Shown here piece by piece: positions 45,194-56,181 of a DNA stretch of 64,000 nt. This DNA is from Cerioporus squamosus. Lineage: Eukaryota > Basidiomycota > Agaricomycetes > Polyporales > Polyporaceae. The position numbers were made by a program, and so were the translations under genes. Under the pieces are notes generated by a model that saw only the letters and a list, made by a program, of their open reading frames with translations, did not search any database and was not told the DNA's origin. How positions within the stretch are numbered: the first letter of the stretch is position 1; each line of letters opens with the position of its first letter. Location: NCBI GenBank assembly GCA_022592435.1, contig JABYQS010000156.1, positions 1 to 64,000 on the forward strand. The letters are read 5' to 3'.

Positions 45194-45746
45194 TCAATCT
45201 TCAATCACATCTTCGAGTATGTCTGCTGGGAGTACGAATGTGTGTGCTTGCCAGCCGTAGAGTGTGTGCAGGTCCTTCGCAATACTGCCATTGACACAAG
45301 ATCAGCAGTGAGTACAAAAGCAGCATTTTATCACGTACAGGTCCTGCTTCTTCTTCTCGACCAGTTTACCGTGCTGTGTCTTGTCAGCTGGCGAACAACG
45401 TCGATGAGAACGGTACATACCAGGTGGTAGACATACGGCTTGCAGCCATACTTCTCCGCTGCTTCGCCCGCCGGGACAAGCACGCGGCGAGAACCCTTCT
45501 TTTGGGCAGAGTACTTGAAGCCTACAGCGACCATCGCCTAGAGCACAAATGAGATACACGTGCGAAAACGTCAGCCGCGAATACGCACCTGAACGAAGTC
45601 CTTCTCTTTAAACTCATAGCGAGCGTTCACCTCGCCTTTGAAGATAGACATGAAAACCTATGTTAGGTGTTAGCGTACCAATCGCAATGACGTCCGCTGC
45701 GGGGCTGCCCACTTACTTGATGGTGATGAGCTTCAACTGTAGTCAT
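45194..45746 (-). CDS. Small protein with a HicA/YcfA-like (dsRBD-fold) region
   Basis: Five short exons can be joined from an ATG at 45746 to a stop at 45194, giving a protein of about 110 residues. Segments in order are VFMSIFKGEVNARYEFKEKD, then FVQ/AMVAVGFKYSAQKKGSRR, a Tyr-rich VYHL region, a Lys-rich helix VEKKKQDLIAKDLHTLYGW and HTFVLPADILEDVIED. The pattern helix, G-F, strand, G-S-x-R, strand, ending helix with Y-G-W, resembles agaricomycete proteins I remember with a HicA/YcfA-type RNA-binding fold. This is a fold-level impression; activity is not implied, and the characteristic GSH histidine is not present (GSRR instead). It may be the 3' part of a longer gene with exons at 46130-46671. 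Lies next to a KDZ transposon relic. Confidence 0.4.
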
Positions 45747-46129
45747 GATGAGATAGGTGAGTCTTGTAGCGTCACGGAGCTGCCAATCTCTGAGCAGACG
45801 CGATGCGTACACTGGCTTCTTTCAAAGTTCACGCGACGGGAGCTGTCACTGCGACCCTGCATGTGCGGCGCTTATGGTGCTCTTCACTAACGTAGCAGGC
45901 TGCACGCGGGGCTTCATGGCAGCGAGAGTTACCTTCATACAATACGTTTGTTGGACATGGCGGGAGATGTTATTGGCGGGGAGTACAGCTCATGATTGAA
46001 GTTTCGGAGGGTAGTCCTATGTCCAGCAATCGGAGTACAGCCTAGTACAGCGCGTCCACTGCATAAATTGTTACGTGAGCTGCTTGATCAATCTTGAGCG
46101 TGACGTTACTCGTGGATGAAATGTCAGTA

Positions 46130-46671
46130 CGCACCTTGGTAGACATGAGAACTCATCGACACCATCTCCGTGCTTGCGCGCTTGAGCGAACGTCCAGTGA
46201 TCGGATGACGTTCGAGGAACGTCGAAGTATTGTGGCGGTGCATGCGGGGGTGGCTGTGACGGTCCCTGGGGCTGGATATGGTAAACGAACTGAACACGCA
46301 GGACATGACGCAATGATGTTATGATGAAGGGCGAAGAAAGATCGACAAGAAGACACGAAAGGAGGCAAACATGACCAAGGTGCGAGAACTGGTTGAAGTA
46401 GCGCGAGTATGTTTATGAGTGGAGGTAAGATGCGCTTACGCTTCCACATAGTCTTGAACGCGTAGGAAGCTTTGCCCTTAGCCATTCCTTCGCTGTTGGC
46501 AGCCTGATCACCGAGGTAGCCCATTGCGTCGCACGTGAAACGAAACTCGGCGCACGTCCGGCTCATGAACTCGTCAACCAGGTGCTTGTCCGCTTTGGTG
46601 CGAATCCACTGCTTGAACTCTACTGCGAGGTGAGCAACGCAGACATGTAGAACCCAAGCGGTCCCGGACAC
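46130..46671 (-). CDS. Coding-like exons, possibly the 5' part of the HicA-like gene
   Basis: The minus strand reads VAHLAVEFKQWIRTKADKHL, then VDEFMSRTCAEFRFTCDAMG and GKASYAFKTMWKR, followed after a presumed intron by FDVPRTSSDHWTFAQARKHG with DGVDEFSCLP. Composition and GT/AG sites suggest real exons. They stand between the KDZ relic and the HicA-like gene on the same strand; they could belong to either or be a gene of their own. No domain recognised. Confidence 0.3.
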
Positions 46672-46739
46672 TCACAGTGCTGCGACGACCTTCCCTTTCT
46701 CTTTCCCTTCTCGAGGGCCTCGTCTCTTCGACCGAGACG

Positions 46740-48898
46740 TCAAACGCGGTCCAGATCCAAGACCCGCCCGGTCTTCTTGTTATCGTCGAGGGAACGCGTA
46801 ACTGCGAGGTTGGCGATCGCGAGATCCTTATCTAGGTCGATGAGTCGTAGGGGAACGCTAAATGTGTCGTCGGTGGTGGCGTCGTACTCGAGGCCTCGCA
46901 AGTTGCAAATGCGTCCATAGTTCTCGTTGTACCGAGTAGCATACAGAGGAGAAAGCTTCTGAATCCTGACGATGTCCTGCTGCACAGCAGCACTTGCTTT
47001 ATTGCCCCGTACTGACGTCTTCGAGCGGCACGGTGCTGCACGGCGGGGCGAATTTGCTTAAGCTGGTCGAAAGCGAAGCCGGTCCGAATATTGAGCTTGA
47101 CGTAGCCGAGGCCTTCCGGCGCATATTCTTCGCGCTCGGCTTGAGTGAAATCCGAGGGAAAACCTAGCACCTCCTCGGAGACGTCTCCCTGAACATCAAA
47201 CTTGTCCTCGTCGTCCGCGAACGCTGCTGGAAGGAAGCTCTCCAAAGACTCCATGTGCTTGCGCTGCGAAGGCCGCCAATGCTCCCGCTTCCTGCGGAAC
47301 GAGTCCCAAGTGACCGAAAGGAGCCCGACGTCCACGACTTCGAGCTGCACTTTCTCTGGCTCGCGGACATAGCGTAGACGCAGGCTGCAAGAAATAAGAC
47401 CACGTCACAACAGCACTGAGAGGAAGTCAGTGCACTTACGGTTCTAGATAGAGGTCCACGCCGGCTTTATGAAGAGCACCGCAGCGCTGTGCATACGCGA
47501 GACGACGTCGTTGACGTGCGTTCCACCTTTGGCCCTGTTGGTGTAGATAAGGTCTTGAAGAGCTTTCTCCATGCTAAGCACTGCGACATGATGCGATGAG
47601 GAAGGCGTACATAAGACTGCATAAATGATGCTCACGATCTTCGACCTGAAGCCACTCCGCGACGCGACCTTCATCGGGCCGGCACCAGCAGTCATACTTG
47701 CAAAGTAGCGTGTGGTGCGACGCTGGATGACATACGCCTCCAGAAGTTTGCGACCAAGGTATGACGTTGTGCAGAGATCAGTAGAGGCCACATAGTCAGG
47801 GATAGATGACCTACGCATCAGCTCACTCTTGCACCAGTTCCAGAAGCTGGCGACTGTCACAAGCCAGTCTTGCCGAGCACCTGAAGTCTTCTCGCGAGTT
47901 GGGCGCCCCGCGTCACCGTTGCCTCCCCAGGAGCTTTGTGACCGTGGATGTGCAGCTTCGGCAGCATCTTCACACGCTCAACCACAGGCCGCAGATCACG
48001 ATGGTAGTCCTTAAACCGCGCCAGGATGTGCTTCATGACCTCGTACGTGAACCCGATCTCTAGGAGGCGAACAGCGAGCCTGAGGGCACCCGAGGGCGAC
48101 ATCACCGTGTCCCCCACCTGTGCTTGTGGGATCAGTAAGAAGCTAAGACTGGGACGAGAGCCTACTCACGTCTCGGCGGTCTGCAGGTCAACCACACCGC
48201 CGGGCAGGACGAAGAGATGGTTGCATGTGACGGCAACAACGCCGCTGACGTCCATGTACTTGAACTTACCCCGGCGTTGGTTGCGAATGACTTTGAAGCC
48301 CGCGCAGGTTTCGCCCTGAAAGTTACGGTCAGCTGTTTGTGCACAGCGGGCGTGGCAGGTAGGTACCGAGACTTCATGGCTTTGCGGTAGGACATGCAGC
48401 CTGGACACACTCATTGTGTTCGTGCCATAGCATCGCATCGAGAAGGTCGTCGAAACGGGGCTTCCACTCCTTGACGCTCTGACGGGGACTAGGGTTGTGT
48501 CAGTCAGGCTGCAGGGTCACGGTCCTGACAGGGGAACATACCCTGGGATCCGCCTGCTCCGTTGCGGGAGGACAATCCTCCTGACCGTGTGCCGCGGAAG
48601 GCTGAGCAGGTGGTGCCACGGTAGCGGTGTTGACATCGAACGACGGTTCGTCATGCAGCTCCGTAGCGGGCGTAGGCAACGAACGACTCGTCTGACCAGA
48701 CGGCGTCAGCATGGGAGTGATTCGCATCAGAACCGAAGCGAGCGCGTTTCGATGCAGTGGAGTGTTGTCCTCTATCGACCATTCTTCGAGGCGGACCTTC
48801 CCGTTCGGCCCGACTCTGAAGGAAGACTGCCGCGGAGGACTCGGAGGTAAATCCAGACCACTCCTGATGCCGTGGGCCCTCTGGGCCTTCTTGAACAT
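46740..48898 (-). pseudogene. KDZ (Kyakuja-Dileera-Zisupton) transposase relic
   Basis: KDZ transposases are cut-and-paste DNA transposases abundant in agaricomycetes. Signs here, in order: FRVGPNGKVRLEEWSIEDN (N-terminal region), WHEHNECVQAACP (Cys-rich), QTADRNFQ, where families usually have DGNF, GKFKYMDVSGVVAVTCNHLF and VLPGGVVDLQTAE, then FTYEVMKHILARFKDYHRDL, LPKLHIHGHKA, FWNWCKSELMRR, HKAGVDLYLEP, and a C-terminal part with EGLGYVKLNIRTGFAFDQLK and a stop at 46740. Compared with intact family members, blocks are missing after QTADRNFQ and after HGHKA, and the frame changes several times where I find no valid intron, so the copy is probably dead. No terminal repeats were located. Confidence 0.65.
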
Positions 48899-49254
48899 GC
48901 TGAGAGCAGTCGCGCGAACTGCGACGATGGGGAGACAGATGGCGCATGTCGACGAGATGTGTTCATATGCATTGGGCCACGTCAAAGCGAAGGGCGGGCG
49001 GATTTTTCACTGGCAATTGACCACTGCAAAGCGTGTCCCAGTCCGCTTTGTGGTCGGACGTCCAGCTTGCAGTGAAACTACTGCGGACGAGAGGGGTGGT
49101 CATCGGTGGGACCGGCGCGCTGACGCTTGGTGTTGTGTGCAGAACAAACTTTGCCGACTGACCTCCCCCCGAATCCCCGGCGAGTCCATGCTCGTTGCTG
49201 CTTTGGACTGCCTCTCGAGAAGCCTCTGGACGTACGGCACACTTGCGCTTGCAC
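48899..49254. other. Gap between KDZ relic and the next hypothetical gene
   Basis: An open minus-strand stretch (SSFTASWTSDHKADWDTLCS, about 49050) may be a further KDZ or hypothetical exon; not assignable. Confidence 0.3.
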
Positions 49255-50014
49255 TTAGTCGACGCCACCCCCGGTCGGATGCGATGTAGGGTCTGCTGCA
49301 GTCCTACCGGAACCCATCCTGCCTGCTCGAGGGTGGACGGTACGAGCAACGGAAGGAGACTGGATGACTATATTCAAGCCCGGGGTCCTCGCGAGTGGGT
49401 CGGTGGTTTCGGCGTGGCTAGCGCCTCCGCCCGCCGCGATGATGCTGGAACGATGATGGGAACAACGGTCGACATATTGCGGGGGGAGGGGAGGCTCGAG
49501 GTTCTTTAGCTTGTCCAGGAGGCGCAGGTACATCTCTGCGCCCAATTGGTGCTTCTCGTCGACATATGTGTTGTGGAACTCGCACGACACGAAGGCTGAC
49601 ACTGGGCAGTTCTGTCATTCAACGGCCACGTTATCTCAGAACGTTACCACTCACCAGTTCAACCAGCATTCCAGCGGTCTCATCCTCCGTGAGCCCATAG
49701 CAGATGCGAACAACATGCTTGCCACCGCGCGGGCAGAGACGCTGAGCGACTTCACGATCTTCAGGTGGTTGGAGAGACGTGGCAACGACGCGTACACGGG
49801 CATTGTCGGAGGAGTCGAGCAGAACTTGAAGGGGGGCATGGTCGCTGAGAGAGGCGAGAGGCGAGAGAGGCGAAGTATTGCGGGGGCCCGAGGCGGTTGG
49901 ACACAAAGGGCAAGGCGCGACGCTTCGACCTTGGAGGATCGCAATCCAACTCCGAAGCAAATTTGATTGGCTTTTGCGAAAAGCGTCCCCGAGTGGTCTT
50001 GCGGTCCTTCGCAA
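49255..50014 (-). CDS. Hypothetical two-exon protein
   Basis: Exon 1 has VLLDSSDNARVRVVATSLQP, then QRLCPRGGKHVVRICYGLTE. A GTGAGT intron at about 49660 joins it in frame to exon 2, which reads CPVSAFVSCEFHNTYVDEKH, then QLGAEMYLRLLDKLKNLEPP and a disordered end with a stop at 49255. The start at 50014 is the first in-frame ATG but the true start may be nearer 49900. The presence of DETAGMLVEL next to a Cys-containing second exon recalls the end of a RecQ-type helicase domain, but no helicase motif is visible, so I leave it unnamed. Confidence 0.4.
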
Positions 50015-50667
50015 GCGTTCTTGCGTTCAGGAGGACGAGAGATGAGAGGGCTCGAGATCATCCGAGACTTTCGAGCCCTCGCGACAACACCAAGTTGTCG
50101 CTTGTGAAGGGAGGAGGGTTGGTACTGCCTGTGCAGCGCCGCATACGATATAAGCAAGGCAACATGAATTTGAGACTTACCCAGTGCACTGTTCACGCAC
50201 CTGCCCTGTCTTGCCATGTCTCGCGAAACCTGACTGTCGATGTTGTCGCTAAATGCGGATGAGGGAGAACGAAGAGGCTATCCGGAGTGGTATGGTAGCA
50301 GTACGTGATATCTCGAGGCAGAGTAAGCGAGAAGATTCAGTGTGGTCCGTGGAAACTCGAATCGCAGGAACACGCATCGCGCTGGCACAGCCACGAGAAA
50401 GTTTTACCCACGCCTACGATGGTGTTAAGGCCGAGACTTATAAGTACCATTTCGCGACATTTAATAAGTATTGACCATTCTACATGTGTGATTAAGTCAA
50501 CTCGAGCTCATCAGTTGCTTTTCAGCGATCGTCACCTCAAAGGCTACAAGCATCGACAGGCCGGGGACCACCGAAGTATACAAGAGGACAATAGAACAGC
50601 AACAACGTGCGCTAAGCATCGTCATGGTAAAGGTCAGTCATTTGCAAGAAATCATACAGTGTTTCTA
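50015..50667. other. Intergenic, nothing recognised
   Basis: No gene, repeat or RNA seen. Confidence 0.4.
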
Positions 50668-52706
50668 CTACGCAGGGTCTGGTAAGACGGGGAACTCGTG
50701 GGGTACTATAGGAGCACGTCCCGACTGAGCAAAGAATGTATCAACGTAGAACTTCGCCATCTCTCTCTCTCGCCCGAGTATTTCGTCAGTGGACATGCTT
50801 GTCGCGAAGGGTGAGCCACGGTGGATAGGTGCCGGGCAGGCCGGCCAACGTGAGAGCACTCGTCGGAAAGCTTCCAGGTACGGCACACGAGCGTGAGCGA
50901 CTCGCGCACAGAGACCGGCTCCTCCGGAAGGCAATTCGATGACAGAGTAGAGTTGGTGAGATGGAAAGATGCCGCTCAGCAGGTCTTCGCGGGCTCTCTC
51001 ACCGCGAGGGTCATTACGGGATGGGATGAAGAGGCGATCAAGAGCGAGAAGTTCGTATCGAAACCCGAGATCGAATATCTCCCATATGATACCAGGGCAT
51101 AGCTGCGGATCGACCGTGCTCACGCGATATCCCAACCACCACACTGGGCCTAACTGAGCAGAATCGAATTGTGTCGCTTGGAAGATGGTACCAAAGACCT
51201 TCTTGACGGCCTCCCAACGCTGCGCATTCAGCGTCGAGGAATCAAGATGCGTGCGCCCGGTGTGCCCATAGAGGAAGTCACGCCACCACTGTGTTGGGAC
51301 AGAGGTGACAGGGATGTCGGGTACGCGCAAAAGATACAGCCATCCGGCGCGGATACGGAGCCACGTCATGATGTAGCGATCGCGCCTGTCAGTGGTCTTC
51401 GGGCGCAGAAGCAAAGCGGGCTCGGGTATCCAGTATCCCCAAATCTCCGGGTTCGGGCGCGCGGGCTGGCTCAAGTCCACGGTGCGCATGGCTTCCTGCC
51501 ATGCCGGGAGTTCGTTCGGCATCCACGGATGCTCGAAGTGCTCAAACTTGTTAGTACCTCGTGTTTGACTCGCATGAGGGCGACGATCTGGATATGGTCA
51601 GCGGAGCAAGGCACCATAAGACGGAATCACTTACAAGGTGTGTGCAAGGAGGAGGCCTTCAGCTTCATCCGCACCTCACTGTCACGAGGCTTCACGACAG
51701 GCGTCGTGGTTATAGCCGCTCGAGTAGGAACCGGTCCTCCAACGAGGATACCTTTGTAGTCCTTCTGCGAGCAAGCTGCAGGGTAGCCGCCTACGCTATC
51801 CACAACCAACAGCGGCGTTCGGGACACATCGAGGTATGTATGTCCGAATCGCATAGTCTGCAACAAATGTGCGACCCCGGCGACTCCGCGATATACGACA
51901 TGTCCACCTTCCGGTCCATTGTCCACGCAGATGTGGTCGGGAGGAGTGGGGGTGATTATCGCTCGTACGCTGGTGTCACTTAGAATGGAGACGTCGGTGC
52001 GAATGAACCAGACCGGGATGCCGGCATTGTGGAAGTTCTGAACGACACCACCGTCGGTGCTGAAAGCTCCCATGAGCCCCGTGTCGACTGGCAAAGGAGA
52101 ATCTAAGAAGTTGTCGACGTGCTTCTCCACCCAGTCCAGACATGCGCGTGTCGACAACCAATAGCGCTGAGTCTCGCGCACTTGCAGGGCTGCATCTCGA
52201 AAGGTAGAAGGGAAGGACTTGAGTCTATCCCGTGTCTGGCGCATGGCCAGGTCCAACCAGGGCAGACGGCTGTCTCCGCTCCCACAAGCCGAGACTGACT
52301 GCGAGAGATCATCTACCAATGTGCTCAGTGCGCTGATTGCATCCGGCTTGAGCAGTCCAAGACACGTAAACATAGAACCCTCGAGTGCGACGAAGTCGGA
52401 GTCCTCTTTGGGAGTCCACCATATCGAGGCGTAGGGATGGTCGGCTAAGACAGGGCGAAGGATGGCACAGAGATAGTCGCACTCGTCCGTGAAGACTTGC
52501 GGCCACTGAATAGGGTCTGGGATGCCGTAGCGATAATCAGATCGCATAGAGACCTCTACGATGCCGACGTGTGGGGAGGGTACGTATGACATGTTCGGGG
52601 AGCTGAGAACATACTTGTCATCCCCAATGTCTGCTGCCGAGAGCGCGTCTGCCCAACCCAACGGAGCTAGGAAACAGTCAGACATATCGCCTTGCAGAAT
52701 AACCAA
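50668..52706 (-). CDS. Large hypothetical protein of a multicopy agaricomycete family
   Basis: Two exons, 52706-51635 and 51557-50668, join in frame across a 77-nt GTAAGT...AG intron to give 653 residues. The first exon includes SYVPSPHVGIVEVSMRSDYR, WPQVFTDECDYLCAILRPVL, a helix-rich middle (LAMRQTRDRLKSFPSTFRDA) and MGAFSTDGGVVQNFHNAGIP followed by VWFIRTDVSI. The second has PWMPNELPAWQEAMRTVDLS, WIPEPALLLRPKTTDRRDRY, QWWRDFLYG and IIWEIFDLGFRYELLALDRL. I remember this overall layout ('GIPVW(F/L)(I/V)R', then 'LPAWQxA', then 'QWRDFL') from many uncharacterised proteins in mushrooms, often in several copies per genome. Function unknown. Copy 2 of a dispersed repeat lies directly upstream. 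Confidence 0.75.
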
Positions 52707-52849
52707 AACTGACCATCGTGGTCTCCCTGGGGTTGCAGAGGCGGCATGTGAACGACGGTGTGCGGTAGCACGGAGGAACGAGGGGGTGGATGGGGATGCC
52801 AGGAGGAACGCACTCGTAGCGAAGGGCGGTCTCGGGTGAACGTAAGTGT

Positions 52850-53221
52850 CAGCAAGGGAGCACTCCAGCCTACCGCAAGCGCGTGATATCGTACGTTGCT
52901 TCCCCGGGAAGGCTGGGATGCTGCCTCTGCGACTGTCGGGACTCCGCCGTCAAATAAGGATGTCGCCAACCCAGGGATGAAACATGCAAGAATGACAAGT
53001 AATATAGGAGCGGGAATGAGAGGAGGGGTGCCAAGCGTCGAGAGCAAGCTTTAGGAGAGCTCGTGGTGCGACGTACAATAGATCTAGAGTCACTAGTCAC
53101 TAGTCACTGTCAAAATGCAATAGTAAATACGGTAACGGGAGCTGATGAAATCGGTGTGACGCGAATCGGTTATTGATGTGACAGGTCCGAGTCACAGACC
53201 TCTTGGGCCTCTCGGAGTCGG
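52850..53221 (-). repeat. Dispersed repeat, copy 2
   Basis: Matches 40811-41055 with two extra insertions: about 40 bases at 52887-52930, and about 100 bases at 53030-53135 that include a short tandem AGTCACT repeat (53088-53107). Shared landmarks are GGACTCC(A/G)CCGTCAAA, GGATGTCGCCAACCCAGGGA and TGTGACAGGTCCGAGTCACA. Confidence 0.6.
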
Positions 53222-53438
53222 CCCTCGGACTGAGACGCGGTCACGTGGGAAGGCGCGGTGCTGGATGTCAATGTCATGGCACCGGCAAGGGCATACGCAA
53301 ACGTCGCATTATCAAGTCGTCCCGTCACGCCCAAGCACAAGGAGAATACTTCAAAGCATACCAAAAGCATATATGTCATATCTGATACATACGAGGGATA
53401 GGCATAGCGCGGACGAGATCCAGAGGCACATGAACCAT

Positions 53439-53458
53439 GGGGGGGGGGGGGGGGGGGG
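53439..53458. repeat. Poly-G tract of 20
   Basis: Twenty consecutive G residues on the plus strand. Such runs are prone to length error and can form G-quadruplexes. Confidence 0.9.
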
Positions 53459-53618
53459 AGGACATGAGAACGAGCTGCATGAGAACGAGCGGCATAAAAC
53501 AAGAGAGGCATGAGGGCATGTAAAGTACGTGGGCGTGAGGAGCCAAACGAGAAGATGATATACAGAGTAACGGCGCAGGAAGTCGGGGTATCGGGGTCAA
53601 GTTCGACCTCAGGAGGAA

Positions 53619-54943
53619 TTAGAACCGGATAGCCCTTAAATCAGCAATAATTCTTCTGCCGAGCTGTCGACCGTCAATACCAAGGCGTAAATGAACCATC
53701 ACAGGCAGTACCTACCTTCATGAGGCGCATAGAGCGAAAGCGCACGGCTTCGAACTGACCAAAGGTGCTCGCAAAGTCGTCGATCGGTACTTCCAGTCCG
53801 TCAGGGCCAGGTAAAGTGGCAGGAGAGCTTCTGGACTGGTTCTCCAGGGCCTGGTTAATTGTGAGCTGATTTCAGTCTCGCTCAACGTGTCAGACGTACC
53901 CGCAGCTCATCAAGCACGCTTGCTTGTTCGATCTTGGCGGCCTTGATCTTCTCGACGTAACCATCGTACTTCTTGAGGGCTGCGTCGAGGTCAGCTTTGC
54001 GCAGGACACCCGCGGGTTTCTTGATCCACTCGTCAACTTGTTCTCGGAAGATGTTCTCGACCTCCTGAAGAAGACGCTTCCTCTCGTCGCACAGGTTCGT
54101 CAAGGATGAGAAGATAGGTGCAGCCAATCCAGCGAAGGTGTTTTGGTCGATCTTGTTGGAGTGAATCGCATCTAACGCTTTGATATAATACTTCTGCTCG
54201 AGTGCAATGGCAGGTCATCAGTGACTCGTTTCCAGGCGACCGTTCAACATACCTTCTGACACACCAGCATGAAGCACGGCTTCGAACGTTCGAATATGGA
54301 TATAATTGCTGCTTCCTCAGCTCGCAACTTCTGTATGCCGAGTCTCAGACTTTCCATGGTGCGGCATAGAACAATGTTCTGTTGCGCAGCGGTGGGACAC
54401 TGCCGAACGTGAGCGGCATACATGTACTCGACCTAAACCGATGAGGGTAAGATTAGCAGGTCGCATATGTCACCGAGGTCTAGGACGTACACGAGCGTGG
54501 AGAACTGTTGCAGTCTGACAGTGTTGCGACATCTCCGACACGTACAGCTCAAGCTGCTTGTACGCATTCTCGCGACCTGTAAACACATTCGCCAGGCTTC
54601 GGAGCCTCTCGACGACGACGTTGCCGTAGAGGAAACTGATGAGCATGCCGGTATTGTTAAGTGCCTGCTTGACCGCATGTCGATGCTCTTTGTTCAATGC
54701 CGACGAGCGAGTGGAGAAGTCTCGCAGCCAATCTTCCTCGGGGCCTGTAAGACACAGACGCATCAAGACGCTAATCGAATCCCCCATCAGTAACGTGGGT
54801 GACGGAGCAAGTGGAAGCTGAACGAACGGGACGAGAGCCTTCTCCGCCGCCGCATCGGCGTCCTGTATCAACTCCACCTTGTCTTGTATCCTGCTTAATG
54901 CATGACGAACGCCAACACAGGAGATGCGCGTGCCGAAAGACAT
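53619..54943 (-). CDS. Hypothetical coiled-coil protein
   Basis: Starts at ATG 54943 (MSFGTRISCVGVRHALSRIQ) and is followed by helices rich in heptads: DWLRDFSTRSSALNKEHRHA, VKQALNNTGMLISFLYG, LRSLANVFTGRENAYKQLEL. Middle exons give QKLRAEEAAIISIFERSKPC and SSLTNLCDERKRLLQEVENI, then DAALKKYDGYVEKIKAAKIE. The last exons read IDDFASTFGQFEAVRFRSMR and LGRRIIADLRAIRF before a TAA at 53619. Short introns join these in frame. There are no membrane segments or enzyme motifs. The helical content suggests a structural or scaffold role, but I recognise no family. The gene at 59016-60179 has a similar make-up. Confidence 0.65.
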
Positions 54944-56181
54944 TATAGATCGTGCAAGTGTCCGAGAGTGAGTCAGATAGAGGGAGTGAGGGTGCAGAAC
55001 CGAGGGGAAAGCGGACGGACGGAGACGAAGTCGGATGTGCAGACAACGGTTGTGCCACTGGCTAGCGTGGCTCAGCCTCGTGTCAATGTACACTCTGTAT
55101 GCCAAAGGCATCAACGAGCACTGCAGGACCATAGCAATTTCGTACATACCGATAATCACGCGTGAAGGGGAGATCCACGTCCGTATATACTCAGCTGAAC
55201 AGAGCTGGGGTCTTTATGTTCACGCATCGCAAGATATCGGCGAGTTGAGGGATGATATCTGAGACAGACCATAGCTACGACTCGTGGCTTCAAGTACTCC
55301 CACGGACAGACTCCCGGGGTGCCGTGAAGACTGCTTCCCTTAGCCTCCTCTCCCGTACATACGATGCCTCGACAAACCTGCGATTGAGGAAGCAGATCAA
55401 ACCGTTGTTAGTCGTGGTTATGGAAATACGAACTCACCGTCGAACGCTGTACATGTACGCCGTTTCGTCATATAGGCCTTATAACCTCCTTGAAATGGTA
55501 ATCTCATGTATGCTGTATGGTCGTGTGAAACGCAACGAACGATGCTAAGAGGACGATGAAAAGAGGACGATGGGGCGTTATTCTGCTCGATATGGGTAAC
55601 GGCCCTGACGATCCGCGGATCGGCGCCCAGCGTCAGTCCCGACACGCATCTCTTACGAGTCCAGTGCCGCACGGTCCAGGTTCAGGAGGAGAGAGGTATT
55701 TTCAGGAGTAGCTGTGACCTGCTAAAATACGGGGAAGCAGTGCCATGAGGTCATGAGATAGGAGGAGCCTGGAGGACGGCAGCTGGACGCGAGTCCAAGG
55801 CGTGTCGCCGACATGATTATCGGGCAGGATCGCGCGCCCGAAAGCGCCATGTCGCGTCGAATCCTAGTCCCAAATACTTCACAGTATATGTCCCAAAGCC
55901 GTTATGTTGTCGGCTCTGTACGCCAGGCCTGCCCCTCCTTTAGCATTATAGCGTTGGGACGTGAGACGCAGGTTGCGAGGAGCCCGGATGACGCAGCGAG
56001 GGAGGGAAGTCTTTACTCATGCCGTGGACACATACGTTCGACATGTCGGACATGAGGAGGGATCTAAGATAAGGGTCGCATGTTTTGACAATTTCAGAGC
56101 TACTGGACTCGCCGCAGAACCGACTCCGGCGCACTCCTCTTTCTCTCACCAACATCCCCTCACTTTCTCGATCCACTGAGC
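54944..56181. other. Intergenic between divergent genes, nothing recognised
   Basis: About 1.2 kb; should hold promoters for the coiled-coil gene (-) and the membrane-tail gene (+). No gene or repeat seen. Confidence 0.4.

Larger units (their letters stand above)
52707..53618. other. Upstream region with dispersed repeat and poly-G tract
   Basis: Includes repeat copy 2 and a G20 run. A minus-strand frame beginning near 53379 (MTYMLLVCFEVFSLCLGVTG) starts with a signal-peptide-like stretch and runs into the repeat; it might be a 5' exon of the large gene, unproven. Confidence 0.4.
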
